This document shows, in pieces, positions 53,005 through 63,286 of a stretch of DNA of 64,000 nt. This DNA comes from Bryobacteraceae bacterium (GTDB taxonomy: Bacteria > Acidobacteriota > Terriglobia > Bryobacterales > Bryobacteraceae). The position numbers and the translations under genes are program-made. The stretch lies in contig JAWKHH010000005.1 of the NCBI GenBank assembly GCA_041394945.1, forward strand, positions 1 through 64,000, in the 5' to 3' direction. Below the pieces are notes generated by a model that did not search any database, had not been told where the DNA came from, and saw nothing but the letters and a program-made list of their open reading frames with translations. Numbering within the stretch: position 1 is the first letter of the stretch; each line of letters opens with the position of its first letter.

Positions 53005-53763
53005 ATGAAAAGGACACAGGCCCCGAAACCGCCGCGCGTTGACGGCGCCCGTGGCATCGCCGAGTGGACCGGTACAATCCTCATCTACCTCTTCGCGGCG
53101 ACGGCGCTGGTGCAGGGCTATGTGATCCCCACCGGATCAATGGACGGCACGCTCATGGTGGGCGACCACGTCTTCGTGGACAAGGTGACGTTCTCGCCGC
53201 CTGGTCCGGTTTCGAAGTACTTGCTGCCGTATCGCGAGCCGCGGCACGGCGACATCATTGTGTTCCGCTACCCGCCGAATATCGTGGAAACCTATGTGAA
53301 ACGCGTGATCGGAGTATCGGGCGATCGCATTCGAATCGAGAACAAGCGCGTCTTCCGGAACGGCGTCGCAAGCGATGAACCGTATACGAACTTCCGGTCG
53401 CCGTCGATCGAGTATTTTCGCGACAACTTCCCAGCGGCGGGGATGGAGCCTCCGACGTCGGTTACTGAGCGCGGGCGGCGGATGCTCGCCGAGCAAGTCC
53501 GTGACGGCGAGTTGGTTGTTCCGCCGGGCTACTACTTCGCGATGGGCGACAATCGCGACGACTCATTCGACAGCCGGTATTGGGGATTGGTTCCTCGCGA
53601 GAACAACATCGGGACGCCGGTGCTGATCTATTGGTCCTACGACGCCGAGACGAAGGATCTCCTGGAGACCAACGTGCGCCACGTGGTCGACGTAGCGGTG
53701 AACTTCTTCCGGAAGACCCGGTGGAACCGGGCCTTCCGCGTGGTGAGGAATTACTCCGAATAG
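53005..53763 (+). CDS. lepB: Signal peptidase I
   Basis: A 252-aa membrane protease that removes signal peptides from exported proteins. One N-terminal membrane helix (TILIYLFAATALVQGYV, about 24-40) is followed directly by the catalytic serine Ser45 in IPTGSMDGTL. Lys99 lies in ETYVKRVIGVSGDRI, the general base of the Ser-Lys dyad. Box E reads YYFAMGDNRDDSFDSRYWG. I chose ATG 53005; the longer open frame upstream overlaps the previous gene. Given the many secreted proteins in this window, this is a core partner. Confidence 0.95.
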   Translation: MKRTQAPKPPRVDGARGIAEWTGTILIYLFAATALVQGYVIPTGSMDGTLMVGDHVFVDKVTFSPPGPVSKYLLPYREPRHGDIIVFRYPPNIVETYVKRVIGVSGDRIRIENKRVFRNGVASDEPYTNFRSPSIEYFRDNFPAAGMEPPTSVTERGRRMLAEQVRDGELVVPPGYYFAMGDNRDDSFDSRYWGLVPRENNIGTPVLIYWSYDAETKDLLETNVRHVVDVAVNFFRKTRWNRAFRVVRNYSE

Positions 53764-53768
53764 CCGGG

Positions 53769-54086
53769 CTAATTCTCGAAAACGAGCTTCGTTTTTGTGC
53801 CCCCGAGGCGGATCTCGCTGACGCGGTACTTGCCGTCTCCGTTGAGATAGCGAACCGAGGTCGCGTTGTACTTGGCCTCCACGGCTTCCACTTTCACCCC
53901 TGTCTCCACCTTCTCCTTGCCGCGGGCGATGATCACGCTGCTGCCGTCCAGTGTGAGCTTGTAATCACCCGGTTTGAGCGTGGTGCCGTTGACGACCGAG
54001 TCCTGGAAAAGCGTCACGTTGAAGCGCTCGGCGGCGGCGGCAACGGTCATCGCACCGGCCAGCAGACACACTGCGAGTGTTCTCAT
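53769..54086 (-). CDS. Small secreted protein of unknown function
   Basis: A 105-aa protein. ATG 54086 has a GAGGAG site and gives a signal peptide (LAVCLLAGAMTVAAAA). The mature part (RFNVTLFQDSVVNGTTLKPG, then DYKLTLDGSSVIIARGKEKV) is a small beta-rich domain. It resembles hypothetical periplasmic proteins common in Acidobacteria, and I know no function. It is convergent with lepB; the stops are five bases apart with no clear terminator. Confidence 0.7.
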   Translation of the reverse strand: MRTLAVCLLAGAMTVAAAAERFNVTLFQDSVVNGTTLKPGDYKLTLDGSSVIIARGKEKVETGVKVEAVEAKYNATSVRYLNGDGKYRVSEIRLGGTKTKLVFEN

Positions 54087-54187
54087 GGTTTGTGTTCTCC
54101 TCTGTGCGCGGGCGCCTTCGAATTCCGGCGCGTGCACATCGGGTAATACGAGCGAAATCCCGAAAGGTTCCGCTCGAACGACGGCGT

Positions 54188-55123
54188 TTAGGCGAGCCAG
54201 TGGCGAATGCGATCAACTATGGGGCGAATGGCGTTTTCTCCGAAATCGGCGATCCAGATCGCGTCCGGCTCCTTGCGAAACCACGTGCGTTGGCGCTTGG
54301 CGTAGCGCCGCGTCATCATGGCGGTTTCGGCGATTGCCTCCTCGATCGTGAGACGCCCGTCGACAACGCCCAGCGCTTGCACGTATCCCAGCGACTCGAA
54401 GGGCTTGGCGTCGCGCCGGTAGCCGCGTGACAGGATGGTGCGCACTTCGTCCACCAGGCCCGCGTGGAACAATGCCCGGCTGCGGGCATCAATGCGCTCA
54501 TAAAGCGCTTCGCGCGGCGGGTCGAGGACGAACAGCAGCCGGCGGCAGCCCTCCAGACGATCGCGGCCCTCCGCATGAAGCTGGCTCACCGGGCGGCGCG
54601 CCAGCAGCAGAATCTCGAGCGCGCGGACCGTCTTGTTGACGTCGTGCGGATGAATGCGGGCGGCAGCGGCCGGATCGAAACGCGTCAGCCACCGGTGGAG
54701 CGAACCCGGCTGACGACCCTCGCGGCGGGCGAGCCGTGTGCGCAGTTCGCTGTCGCGAGCGGGTCCCTCGAACAGGCCATCGAACAGGGCACGGATGTAA
54801 AAACCAGTGCCACCCGTCACTACCGGCACCTTGCCTCGCGCGGCGGTATCGCCAAGCACGGCGCGGGCGCTGCGGGCGTAGTCGCCGGCGGTGAAGACAG
54901 CGTCGGGCTCGACGATATCGAGCAGGTGGTGCGGAATGCCTTCTCGTTGCTCCGCAGGCAGCTTGGCGGAGCCGATATCGAAGTGACGGTAAATTTGGAC
55001 GGAGTCCGCGTTGACGATCTCGCCGTCGAATTCACGGGCGATCGCCAGACTGAGGTTACTCTTACCCGCCGCGGTCGGACCGGCAACAACAAGAATCGGC
55101 GTTAATGATTGACTAAGATTCAT
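54188..55123 (-). CDS. miaA: tRNA dimethylallyltransferase MiaA
   Basis: A 311-aa enzyme that adds an isopentenyl group to A37 of tRNAs reading UNN codons. The P-loop is GPTAAGKS (15-22), followed by IVNADSVQIYRHFDIGSAK, GIPHHLLDIVEP, VVTGGTGFYIRALFDGL, and the tRNA-binding RRYAKRQRTWFRKEPDAIW near the C-terminus. I chose ATG 55123. The open frame continues 31 codons upstream, but those codons lie against the receptor pseudogene and are unlike MiaA. It reads divergently from that pseudogene. Confidence 0.95.
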   Translation of the reverse strand: MNLSQSLTPILVVAGPTAAGKSNLSLAIAREFDGEIVNADSVQIYRHFDIGSAKLPAEQREGIPHHLLDIVEPDAVFTAGDYARSARAVLGDTAARGKVPVVTGGTGFYIRALFDGLFEGPARDSELRTRLARREGRQPGSLHRWLTRFDPAAAARIHPHDVNKTVRALEILLLARRPVSQLHAEGRDRLEGCRRLLFVLDPPREALYERIDARSRALFHAGLVDEVRTILSRGYRRDAKPFESLGYVQALGVVDGRLTIEEAIAETAMMTRRYAKRQRTWFRKEPDAIWIADFGENAIRPIVDRIRHWLA

Positions 55124-55169
55124 CGCGCGGGCAGTTACGTTCGCTTGACCATGGGAAGGCGCCACGCCG

Positions 55170-58039
55170 CGGCTTGAGACAGAGACTTCGGCCACTGGAA
55201 CCGTGGTCAGCGGCAACGTGCTTTACGATCTGCCGCTCTACCAGCGCTTCATCAACTCGACGATGAACCTGGTTCCCGGCATGACCACCGGCGGCTATGC
55301 CTATGGCGGATCGCTCGGCTCTTACCATCTCGCGGGCCAGCGTGCAGGCGCGATCGGGGGCATCAACGGTAATGATCAGAACTCGGGCACGGAAACCACG
55401 AAGCCCATTCAAAACTCCATCGCCGAAGTGAAAGTGCTCACGACCGTGCCGCCCGCCGAGTACGGCCACTCGGCCGGCGGCGTGATCAGCGCGGTAAAGA
55501 AGTCCGGAACGAACGAGTATCACGGCATGGCGTCCTGGTATGGCCACGCGCCGGATGCAGCGCCGGCTGTTCTTCGACCGGCTGAAGACCTCGCAACCCG
55601 CACCGGGCCGCCCCAACGGCGTACCGACCTTCTTCATGATGCCCGACGCCAACTTCTCCGGTCCGGTGAGCATCCCAAGAGTTTACGACGGCAAGAACAA
55701 GACGTTCTTCTTTTTAGGCTTCCAGCGCCTCCACGAAAAGAAGGTGGCGCAGGTGGGCGCGGGCGTCCCCTCGCTCGCAGTGCGGCGCGGCGACTTTTGC
55801 CAGGCCGGCCTGAATGTGATCTACGATCCGGCCTCGACACGCGGCGGCCCCGGCGCCTGGACGCGTGACGCCCTCCCGGGCAACGTGATTCCGGCATCAC
55901 GCATCGATCCGGTTGCGCGCAAGGTTCTCGACGCGGACCCGTGCCGGCAGCCCAACCGCGCCGGCTCGGTGACCTACACCGGCTCCATCGACAACTATCT
56001 CGCCGACGAGTTCGCCAAGGTGATCCTCGACGACTACAACCTGCGTCTCGATCACCAGTTCAATTCGAATTTCAAGATCCACTATTCGTGGACCGACAAT
56101 CGCTACAGTGGCTTTCAGCGCCCATGGAACATCCGTGACGACACGCCGGATTTCGATCACGTGGCGGGCAACTACTCGCCTTCGCGAAATCAACTGATGT
56201 CGCTGGGCAAGACTTGGGTCGTCTCGCCGACGGTGGTGAACGACGCGCGCGCCGGGTACACGCGACGTGGTCCCAACTCCAGGTGACCAACTACGGAGAG
56301 AACTGGCCGCCGCAGTTGGGGATCCCCAACATCAGTCAGGATCTGATGCCGGCGTTCGGATCCGGCGACCGGAGCCGTCCTGATTCGATCTACGGCCTCA
56401 GCGGCGCGGCGCCAGATCAAAACGTCAACGAGACGGTGTCGTTCCGCGACGACATGTCGCTGATCCGCGGCAGGCACGCCTTCAAGATGGGCTACGAACT
56501 GCTGCGGTTTCGCCTGAATTCTGCCGTCCTCGCGAACCCGGTCCGATTCGACTCCTCGGATTCCACCACCGGACTGCAAGGTAACGGCGTGGCTACCGGG
56601 AACACGGGGAGCCCATTCGCCGGCTTCCTCACCGGCTATGTGACATCGGCCACCACAACCAGTGAGCTTACAAGCTGGCTGCCGGGCTCCATCCACAGCT
56701 TCTACTTACAAACGGATTGGAAGGCGACGCCGACTCTGACGATCAATGCCGGGCGCCGATATTCAAACGAGAGCCGTTCAGCACGAAATACGGCCTGATG
56801 AGCCAGTTCGATCCCGCTGCCACGGACGGCCTCACCGGCCGGCAGGGCGGTCTCACGCATCCCACCAGCGGACTCAACCGCCGGGATTCGAACAACTTCA
56901 ACCCACGTCTCGGCTTCGCCTGGCATCCCAAGCAAAATGGGTGTTCCGCGGCGGCTTCGATTTCTACACCATCGACGTGAAGTTCCCCGCCGGGCGGGAG
57001 ATGTATGACGAATACCAGGGCATCGCGCAGCAGCAGGCCGCCCGGGGCGACCCCACGCCGATCTATCAGATCAGCCGCGCCACGGCGCCCCCACGGCTCG
57101 CATCGTCAACGGCGTTTCGCCGTGTGTCGGCGCCAACTTCGGCGGCGCAACGTGAGCTACTGGGACCCGAGTCTTCGCAATCCTGACACGATGAACTGGA
57201 ACGCAGGCGTGCAATACGAAGTGGCGCGACTATCTCGTTGATCTGAGCTACCAGGGTTCGGGCAGTGTCGGCCTCATCGAGCGCTGGGAACTCAACGCCA
57301 TCCCCGTCACCGACGCGAATACTGCGTTGCTGCGCACCAGCCTCGCGCAGGCGCAGAACTTCCGGCCGTATCCGCAATTCGGCAACATCACCATGCGCTC
57401 CAACTTCGGCCACTCCACGTTCCATTCCGGGACCGCGAAGCTCGAACGGCGCATGGCGAAGGGGCTCTATTTCAGCACCTTCTATACCTTCTCGAAGGCG
57501 ATCAACAGCGCCGCCAACGACAACGCCGGCGGCGGCGTGCTGCCGATCCAGAACCGCAGCCTTGGAAAGGGCCGCGCCGGCTATGACCGCAATCCTCGTT
57601 ACATCGGCACGATCAATTGGGAACTGCCCGTCGGGAACGGCAAGCGGTTCACGTCCGACAATCGCGTCTTCCGTTGGATGATGAGCGGACTGGAACTGAG
57701 CTGGATTCAGACGGTGGAATCCGGCAACCCGCTCAACTTCTCCTTCGCGAACGCGTCCACCAACAACTACTATCCCGACTACTCCGGCGCGCGCCGTCCG
57801 GATCTCGTGGGAACCCCCGACTATGATTTCGGCGGCTCGTCTGGGCGCAGATCTCGGCCCGGAAGAACTTCCGCTTCAAGGAGCGCTTCAATGCCCAACT
57901 CCGCTGGGATTTCCAGAACGCGCTGAAGACCTTGGATTTCCGGCTTCCGCAAACGTTCGGCAAGCTCCGCGACGACCCGCGCACGGAGTCGCTCGGCGGG
58001 CAGCCGCTTATGAACCTGACGTTGATGGTGCAGTTCTAA
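55170..58039 (+). pseudogene. TonB-dependent-receptor-like pseudogene, 5' truncated with about eight frameshifts
   Basis: Fragments in alternating frames line up into one receptor. LETETSATGTVVSGNVLYDL starts at about 55173. EYGHSAGGVISAVKKSGTNE comes before a shift near 55545. DGKNKTFFFLGFQRLHEKK and GSIDNYLADEFAKVI follow, with a shift near 56270. ENWPPQLGIPNISQDLMPA comes next, with shifts near 56770, 56935, 57090, 57148, 57224 and 57842. The end is GQPLMNLTLMVQF and TAA. The signal peptide and carboxypeptidase-regulatory domain are missing. Conservation of protein text across the breaks shows recent decay, or a poorly read stretch. It is closest in phrases to the receptor at 46821-50192. 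Confidence 0.88.
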
Positions 58040-58920
58040 CGGGCGACCCCGGTTCCGATGCGCGCGGTGTCCTGGAATGCGAACCGCAACTCCGCGCGCC
58101 GGAACCCGCCGAGCAGGACTCCATTGCGCACCAGGACGAAGTTGATCTTCAGCTTCTGATCGGCCCACGCCAATTCGCCCGAGCCCGTGCAGTCCGCCTC
58201 CACACGATAGGACCCGGTGAACTGCCGGTCCGGCTGCTTCGACTCCATTCCGGATAGATCCAGCTTGAACTGCCCGTTCTCCGCGAGGATCCTGCCCATC
58301 AGGGCGAGCGGTTGAATCGCCGGCATCTCGGTGGTGCCCATCTGGAGCCCGGTGGCGAGCAGACCATGGACGCCGCTGAGGGTCGTCTGCGAGCAATTGG
58401 CGGCGAACTGTGGCCGGAACAACTGCAGCACCGCGCCTTTCACAGCGCCGGTCTGCACGAAGGTCGCCTCGTCCCCGCGATTCTGGAGGATTCCCTGCCA
58501 CGAACTGCGGGAGCCGGGGAGCGGGTCGCCCAGCAGATCGAGGCCGGAGCGGAAGCCGTCGACCAGCGTGACGCTCATGGTGCAATCGCCGTTGATCGTG
58601 TAGGCGCCGACGCGAACCGTGAGCGTTTCTGAATCTGGCGGTCCTGCGAGCAGGTTGCCGAGGCCATCGGAAACAAATCGGCCGGTGATCGCGAACGGCT
58701 GCGCCGAGACCGCGCCGCGCGCAATCTGTCCCATGGCCGTATTGCTGTATGTGTTGGGCGGCGGAGCCTCCACCGTAGCCGGGGCGGCGGGATCGGGAAT
58801 GGCGCGCTGCGCCACAAAAACATACGGACCAAAGAAATCCTGGCTGCCGGAACAGGTCTGTACCTGCGCGGCCAGCGGCATGGCGGCGGCCCAGATCGCG
58901 AGAGCGACGTTTCGGTTCAT
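58036..58920 (-). CDS. Hypothetical secreted acidobacterial protein
   Basis: A 294-aa protein with a clear signal peptide (ALAIWAAAMPLAAQVQ, about 6-21). The mature part includes SGSQDFFGPYVFVAQRAIP, ITGRFVSDGLGNLLAGPP, YTINGDCTMSVTLVDGF and FTGSYRVEADCTGSGELAW. Three to four cysteines are spread out. The phrases F.SDG.GN and Y.V..DC.G recur twice, so it may contain two copies of a lipocalin-like or beta-barrel unit. The function is unknown. Its TAG overlaps the TAA of the convergent pseudogene within CTAA. Confidence 0.65.
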   Translation of the reverse strand: MNRNVALAIWAAAMPLAAQVQTCSGSQDFFGPYVFVAQRAIPDPAAPATVEAPPPNTYSNTAMGQIARGAVSAQPFAITGRFVSDGLGNLLAGPPDSETLTVRVGAYTINGDCTMSVTLVDGFRSGLDLLGDPLPGSRSSWQGILQNRGDEATFVQTGAVKGAVLQLFRPQFAANCSQTTLSGVHGLLATGLQMGTTEMPAIQPLALMGRILAENGQFKLDLSGMESKQPDRQFTGSYRVEADCTGSGELAWADQKLKINFVLVRNGVLLGGFRRAELRFAFQDTARIGTGVAR

Positions 58921-59043
58921 GCTTGAAAAGCCTCCTAGGGGAAGAATACCTCAGGTGCGTAGCCAGTACTGGTACCGGGTCCGGGAATTCGCCCGTCTGG
59001 CGGGCAGGGCCCGAATTGGCTAAAATTGCGGTGGAAAACGAAA

Positions 59044-59703
59044 ATGTCACTTCGCATCAACGACACCGCTCCGGATTTCTCCGCCGAGACCACGCAGGGC
59101 ACGCTCAAGTTCCATGAGTGGATCGGCGATCAATGGGCGATCCTCTTCTCACACCCGAAGGATTTCACTCCGGTGTGCACCACAGAGCTTGGCTACGTTG
59201 CAAAGCTGCTTCCTGAGTTCGCGCAGCGGAATTGCAAAGTGATCGGGCTCAGCGTGGATCCGGTGGACAACCATCAACGGTGGAAAGCCGACATCGAAGA
59301 GACGCAGGGCGTGCCGGTGGACTACCCGCTGATCGCCGATACGGACCTCGCCGTCGCCAAGCTCTATGACATGCTTCCTGCCGAGGCTGGCGAAACCTGC
59401 GAGGGCCGCACCGCCGTCGACAACGCCACGGTCCGTACGGTGTTTCTCATCGGACCGGACAAAAAGATCAAGCTGCTTCTCAGCTATCCGATGAACACAG
59501 GCCGCAACTTCGACGAGATCCTCCGAGTGCTGGATTCCGTGCAGCTCACGGCGAAGCATACCGTCGCGACGCCGGTGAACTGGAAGCCCGGGGACGACAT
59601 CATCATTCCGCCGGCAGTCTCCAACGAAGCGGCCAAGGAGAAGTTCCCGGGCGGCTTCAAGACGCTCAAGCCGTACCTGCGCGTGGCCCCACAACCAAAG
59701 TAG
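59044..59703 (+). CDS. 1-Cys peroxiredoxin (Prx6 family)
   Basis: A 219-aa cytoplasmic peroxidase that reduces peroxides. The peroxidatic Cys45 lies in HPKDFTPVCTTELG. The size and the C-terminal extension (TPVNWKPGDDIIIPPAVS, FPGGFKTLKPYLR) place it in the Prx6/AhpE-like long group, not in typical 2-Cys AhpC. Other cysteines (Cys in RNCKVIG and ETCEG) do not match a canonical resolving position. A TAAAAT -10-like box lies at 59021-59026, 17 bases before the ATG. The next gene begins seven bases after the stop. Confidence 0.92.
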   Translation: MSLRINDTAPDFSAETTQGTLKFHEWIGDQWAILFSHPKDFTPVCTTELGYVAKLLPEFAQRNCKVIGLSVDPVDNHQRWKADIEETQGVPVDYPLIADTDLAVAKLYDMLPAEAGETCEGRTAVDNATVRTVFLIGPDKKIKLLLSYPMNTGRNFDEILRVLDSVQLTAKHTVATPVNWKPGDDIIIPPAVSNEAAKEKFPGGFKTLKPYLRVAPQPK

Positions 59704-59710
59704 ATCAGCG

Positions 59711-61162
59711 GTGTCGAGCCTCGCGGAACGATATCCGGCCTATCGCGAGACGGAAGCCGTGGACCGGGTTCGCGCGGAGTCCTACGGCCGGCTGGACCGG
59801 CTCGGCCAGGTCTATCTCGATTACACCGGCGGGTCGCTCTACGCGGATTCCCAGGTTTCCGCGCACCTGGATCTGCTCCGCGGTCACGTCTTCGGGAATC
59901 CCCACTCGGCCAATCCGTCGTCGGCGGCGATGACGGCTCTCGTCGAAAGCGCGCGGCAGGCCGTGGTCCGATACTTCAAAGCCGATGCCTACGTGCCGAT
60001 CTTCACGCAGAACGCATCGGGGGCGCTGAAGCTGGTGGCCGAGTCGTTCCCGTTCGAATCCGGCTGCCGGTATCTCGCCGCCGCGGACAACCACAATTCG
60101 GTAAACGGTATCCGCGAGTTCGCAAGGGCGCGGGGCGCGTCGGTCGGCTACGCGCCGCTACGTGCGCCGGAACTGCGTCTGGATCGGGAGGCGCTGGCCG
60201 GTCTGCTCGCGCAAGCCGATGCCAGCCGCGACAATCTGTTCGCTTTCCCGGCGCAATCGAACTTCTCCGGCGTGAAGCATCCGCTTGAAGTCGTGGACGA
60301 GGCGCGGCGGGCTGGATGGAGCGTACTGCTGGACGCGGCGGCGTTCGTACCCACCAACCGGCTCGATCTCAGCGCCGTTCAGCCGGATTACGTCAGCGTC
60401 TCGTTTTATAAGATGTTCGGCTATCCCACTGGAGTCGGCGCGCTGCTCGTGCATCGGAGAGCATTTCCGAAACTGCGGCGGCCGTGGTTCGCCGGCGGCA
60501 CTGTGAACTTCGCCACGGTGAAAGGCCAGGGGCATGTGCTCTCGCCGGACGAAGCAGGGTTCGAGGACGGCACGCTCAACTACCTTTCGATTCCGGCGAT
60601 CGAAATCGGCCTTCGACACCTCGAGTCGATCGGGATCGAGACCATCGGTACGCGTGTCGCTTGCCTCACGGCGTGGCTGCTCGAAGAGCTCTACGGCCTG
60701 CGGCACTCCAATGGACGACCGATGGTGCGGATCTACGGGCCGACGAACATCGAGTCGAGGGGCGGTACGGTGACGCTCAACCTGTACGATCCCGACGGGC
60801 GCCTGCTCGACTACCGCCGCGTGGAGGAGTTGGCCGGTGAGGAGGGGATTTCGCTGCGCACCGGCTGTTTCTGCAATCCGGGCGCCGGCGAGACGGCCGA
60901 AGGGCTTACCGAAGAGGACATGCGCGCCGGGTACGAACTCGGAGCCGGCGCCAATCTGGGGAGTTTCGTGCGGCTGATGCAGAGCCGGGGAACCAACAAG
61001 AGCGCCGGGGCGATCCGCGCTTCGCTGGGTATCGTTTCGAACGCCGCCGATTGTGAACGCTTTCTCGATTTCATTGGCCGATTCCGCGACCAGGCGCGGC
61101 TGGCGATCGGGGAAGTGAGCTTTGATATCGAGTCCTGCCGCGTCATCCGCGACGGGAGCTGA
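59711..61162 (+). CDS. Class V aminotransferase (cysteine-desulfurase / MoCo-sulfurase-like)
   Basis: A 483-aa PLP enzyme with start GTG 59711. Lys234 in VSVSFYKMFGYPTG is the PLP lysine, and DAAAFVPTN is the cofactor-holding stretch. Near residue 390, TGCFCNPGAGETA resembles the active-site cysteine region of molybdenum-cofactor sulfurases and related desulfurases, so it may mobilise sulfur from cysteine. The early motif VYLDYTGGSLYADSQ and FGNPHSANPSS fit that group. It sits seven bases after the peroxiredoxin, so the two are probably co-transcribed, perhaps linked through sulfur or redox stress. The exact substrate is open. Confidence 0.82.
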   Translation: MSSLAERYPAYRETEAVDRVRAESYGRLDRLGQVYLDYTGGSLYADSQVSAHLDLLRGHVFGNPHSANPSSAAMTALVESARQAVVRYFKADAYVPIFTQNASGALKLVAESFPFESGCRYLAAADNHNSVNGIREFARARGASVGYAPLRAPELRLDREALAGLLAQADASRDNLFAFPAQSNFSGVKHPLEVVDEARRAGWSVLLDAAAFVPTNRLDLSAVQPDYVSVSFYKMFGYPTGVGALLVHRRAFPKLRRPWFAGGTVNFATVKGQGHVLSPDEAGFEDGTLNYLSIPAIEIGLRHLESIGIETIGTRVACLTAWLLEELYGLRHSNGRPMVRIYGPTNIESRGGTVTLNLYDPDGRLLDYRRVEELAGEEGISLRTGCFCNPGAGETAEGLTEEDMRAGYELGAGANLGSFVRLMQSRGTNKSAGAIRASLGIVSNAADCERFLDFIGRFRDQARLAIGEVSFDIESCRVIRDGS

Positions 61163-61168
61163 GGTGGG

Positions 61169-63097
61169 CTACATGTACTCAGGCGCCGGTATACCCAGCA
61201 CGTCGAGCGTCCGTGCCAATTGGCGCGCGAAGTAGCCGGTCATCCAGATCAGGAACGCCTTGCGACGCGGATCCTTCTCGTGGATCACCGGGTAGCGGTC
61301 ATAGAACGCGCTGAAGGACTGCGCGAGTTGGAACGAGTAGCGGGCGACGTGAGCGGGCTCGCCGGCGGCCACGGCGCTCGAGACGGCCGCTTCCATCTTT
61401 GAGCTCCGCACGAGCAACTGCCACAGATCGTCGTCACCGAGCGGGCCCGCGAAATCGGCGGCGCTTGCCTCCGCCGCGGCGCCCACCTTGCCCAAAATCT
61501 TGCTCGCGCGCACCGCCGCGTACTGCACGTAGGGTCCGGTTTCGCCGGTGAACGCCAGCGCCTCGGAAAGGTCGAAGGCGATCACAGTGTTGCGCGTGAA
61601 CTTCAGCATGAAGTAGCGAAGCGCGGCGATCGCTATCTTCTCGGCGATGCGGCGGCGTTCGGCGGGGTCGGCATCGGGGTTGCGGTCCGCCACCTCGGCG
61701 AGCGCCTTTTCGATGAGCTTGTCGAGGAGGTCGTCCGCCTTCACGCCGAGGCCCTTGCGGCCGGAAACCTGCACGTAAGCCTTGGACTTGTCTTCCTCGG
61801 CTAATTCGATCCCTAACTCGACGCATGTTCGCGGAGAAAGCGCCACCATTTCGTACGAAAAGTGGATGGAATGATCCGCCTGTTCGGCGTAGCCAAGGGC
61901 TCGGAGGCCGGCCGCGACGACATCCTGCAGGTAGGACTGGCGCGAGTCGATCACGTTGTACACGGTCGATCCGCCGCCGAACGAAGGAGCTCCTCCAGGC
62001 GCCTGGGGCTCCGCCGTCGACACCCATACTTCGCGCCCGCCGGGTTCGGTGACGAGCAGCCGGTAGTGAAAGTCTTTGCCGAGCAGGCCGAACTTCCACA
62101 TCTGGTAGGCGATGTCTTTGCCGACGTAGGTCACCGTGCCGTTCGAGCGCACGATCACCTTGCTGTCGTCCTCGGCAGCGCCTTCGGAGTAGTGGGACCC
62201 GGCCATGACCCAACAGCCCTTCTTCGGACCCTCCGTTTCGAGATAAATCGCCTCGCGCGCCTTCAGTTGCTCGAATGCCGTCGCCCAGAACTTCAGGTGC
62301 AGGATTTCGCTCTCACGCGGCAGCACGTCGTAGTGGATGCCGAGACGCCGCATCGTAGCCAGGTGGCGTAGCACGATCGCATCGGCGACGATATGGCCCA
62401 GTTCGGACAGCGCGCCTTCGCCCGATTCGATCGCATGAAGGCAATCGTGACGCCAGGCTTTTTCGTCGTCCGGGTTGTCCTTGAAGTGCTGGCCCACGCG
62501 CGCGTAGAGATCCCAGCAAACGTAGTCGAAGCGCTCGCCGGCGGCGAGAGCGCGAACGTCGTCCGGCGTTTTCTTTTCAAGAAAATGGAAGCCGGCGACG
62601 ACGTCGGCCACCTGCACGCCGGTGTTGTCGATGTAGTTCTGCACCTCCACCCTGCGGCCCGTGGCGCGCAGCATCCGGACGAACGTATCGCCGAGAACGG
62701 CGTTGCGCAGGTGTCCGATGTGTGCGGCCTTGTTGGGGTTGATGTTGGTGTGCTCGACGATGGTTTTCTCGTCCGCTCCAGCCGTCCCGCCGGTACCCTC
62801 ATCCGCCAGCCCGGCGGCGTAGGAGCCGCGGTCCAGCCGGATGTTGATGTAGCCGTTGCCGGCGATCTCGAGCGCCGCGACGCCGTCGATCGCCCCGAGG
62901 TCTGCCACCAACTCCTGCGCGATCGCGCGAGGCGCCTTGCGCAGATGCTTGGCGAGCGGGAAGGCGACGGTAAGCGCCAGCTCGCCGAACTTGGAGTCGG
63001 CCGGCTCCTCGAGAGTCACCGCGAGATCGAGGCCGTACCGGACGGCGAGGTGATCCGACACGAGCCGCTGGAGATTGCTCTGAAGTTGGTGGAACAC
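61169..63097 (-). CDS. argS: Arginyl-tRNA synthetase
   Basis: A 642-aa class I aminoacyl-tRNA synthetase. The HIGH motif is HIGHLRNAVLGD (126-137). The N-terminal additional domain (about 1-95) recognises tRNA. The KMSKS region is replaced by GRKGLGVKADDLLDKL, as in many ArgRS. The C-terminal anticodon-binding part ends QLARTLDVLGIPAPEYM. The start is GTG 63097. A TATACT -10 box at 63114-63109 (minus) lies about 11 bases before it, so a leaderless or near-leaderless mRNA is possible. Convergent with the aminotransferase, stops six bases apart. Confidence 0.95.
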   Translation of the reverse strand: MFHQLQSNLQRLVSDHLAVRYGLDLAVTLEEPADSKFGELALTVAFPLAKHLRKAPRAIAQELVADLGAIDGVAALEIAGNGYINIRLDRGSYAAGLADEGTGGTAGADEKTIVEHTNINPNKAAHIGHLRNAVLGDTFVRMLRATGRRVEVQNYIDNTGVQVADVVAGFHFLEKKTPDDVRALAAGERFDYVCWDLYARVGQHFKDNPDDEKAWRHDCLHAIESGEGALSELGHIVADAIVLRHLATMRRLGIHYDVLPRESEILHLKFWATAFEQLKAREAIYLETEGPKKGCWVMAGSHYSEGAAEDDSKVIVRSNGTVTYVGKDIAYQMWKFGLLGKDFHYRLLVTEPGGREVWVSTAEPQAPGGAPSFGGGSTVYNVIDSRQSYLQDVVAAGLRALGYAEQADHSIHFSYEMVALSPRTCVELGIELAEEDKSKAYVQVSGRKGLGVKADDLLDKLIEKALAEVADRNPDADPAERRRIAEKIAIAALRYFMLKFTRNTVIAFDLSEALAFTGETGPYVQYAAVRASKILGKVGAAAEASAADFAGPLGDDDLWQLLVRSSKMEAAVSSAVAAGEPAHVARYSFQLAQSFSAFYDRYPVIHEKDPRRKAFLIWMTGYFARQLARTLDVLGIPAPEYM

Positions 63098-63286
63098 GGG
63101 AATCCCCCAGTATAGACGGCTGGCCGCCGCCCCGCTCCAGCGACACCGCGAACTGCCATTCGCGGGTAACCGCCTTCCGGCGCTGGCGACATTAAGGGTA
63201 ACGCCGCCAGCAACACCGAAAGCGCAGCAGGTTATCTAAAGTATACCGGTAACGAACCTATAATTCGGAAGAAATTTTCTTAGAAA

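Noticed and set aside
55124..55216. A 31-residue N-terminal extension of MiaA
   Set aside because: MiaA proteins start close to the P-loop, and the extension overlaps the region where the receptor pseudogene begins on the other strand. ATG 55123 gives the normal length.
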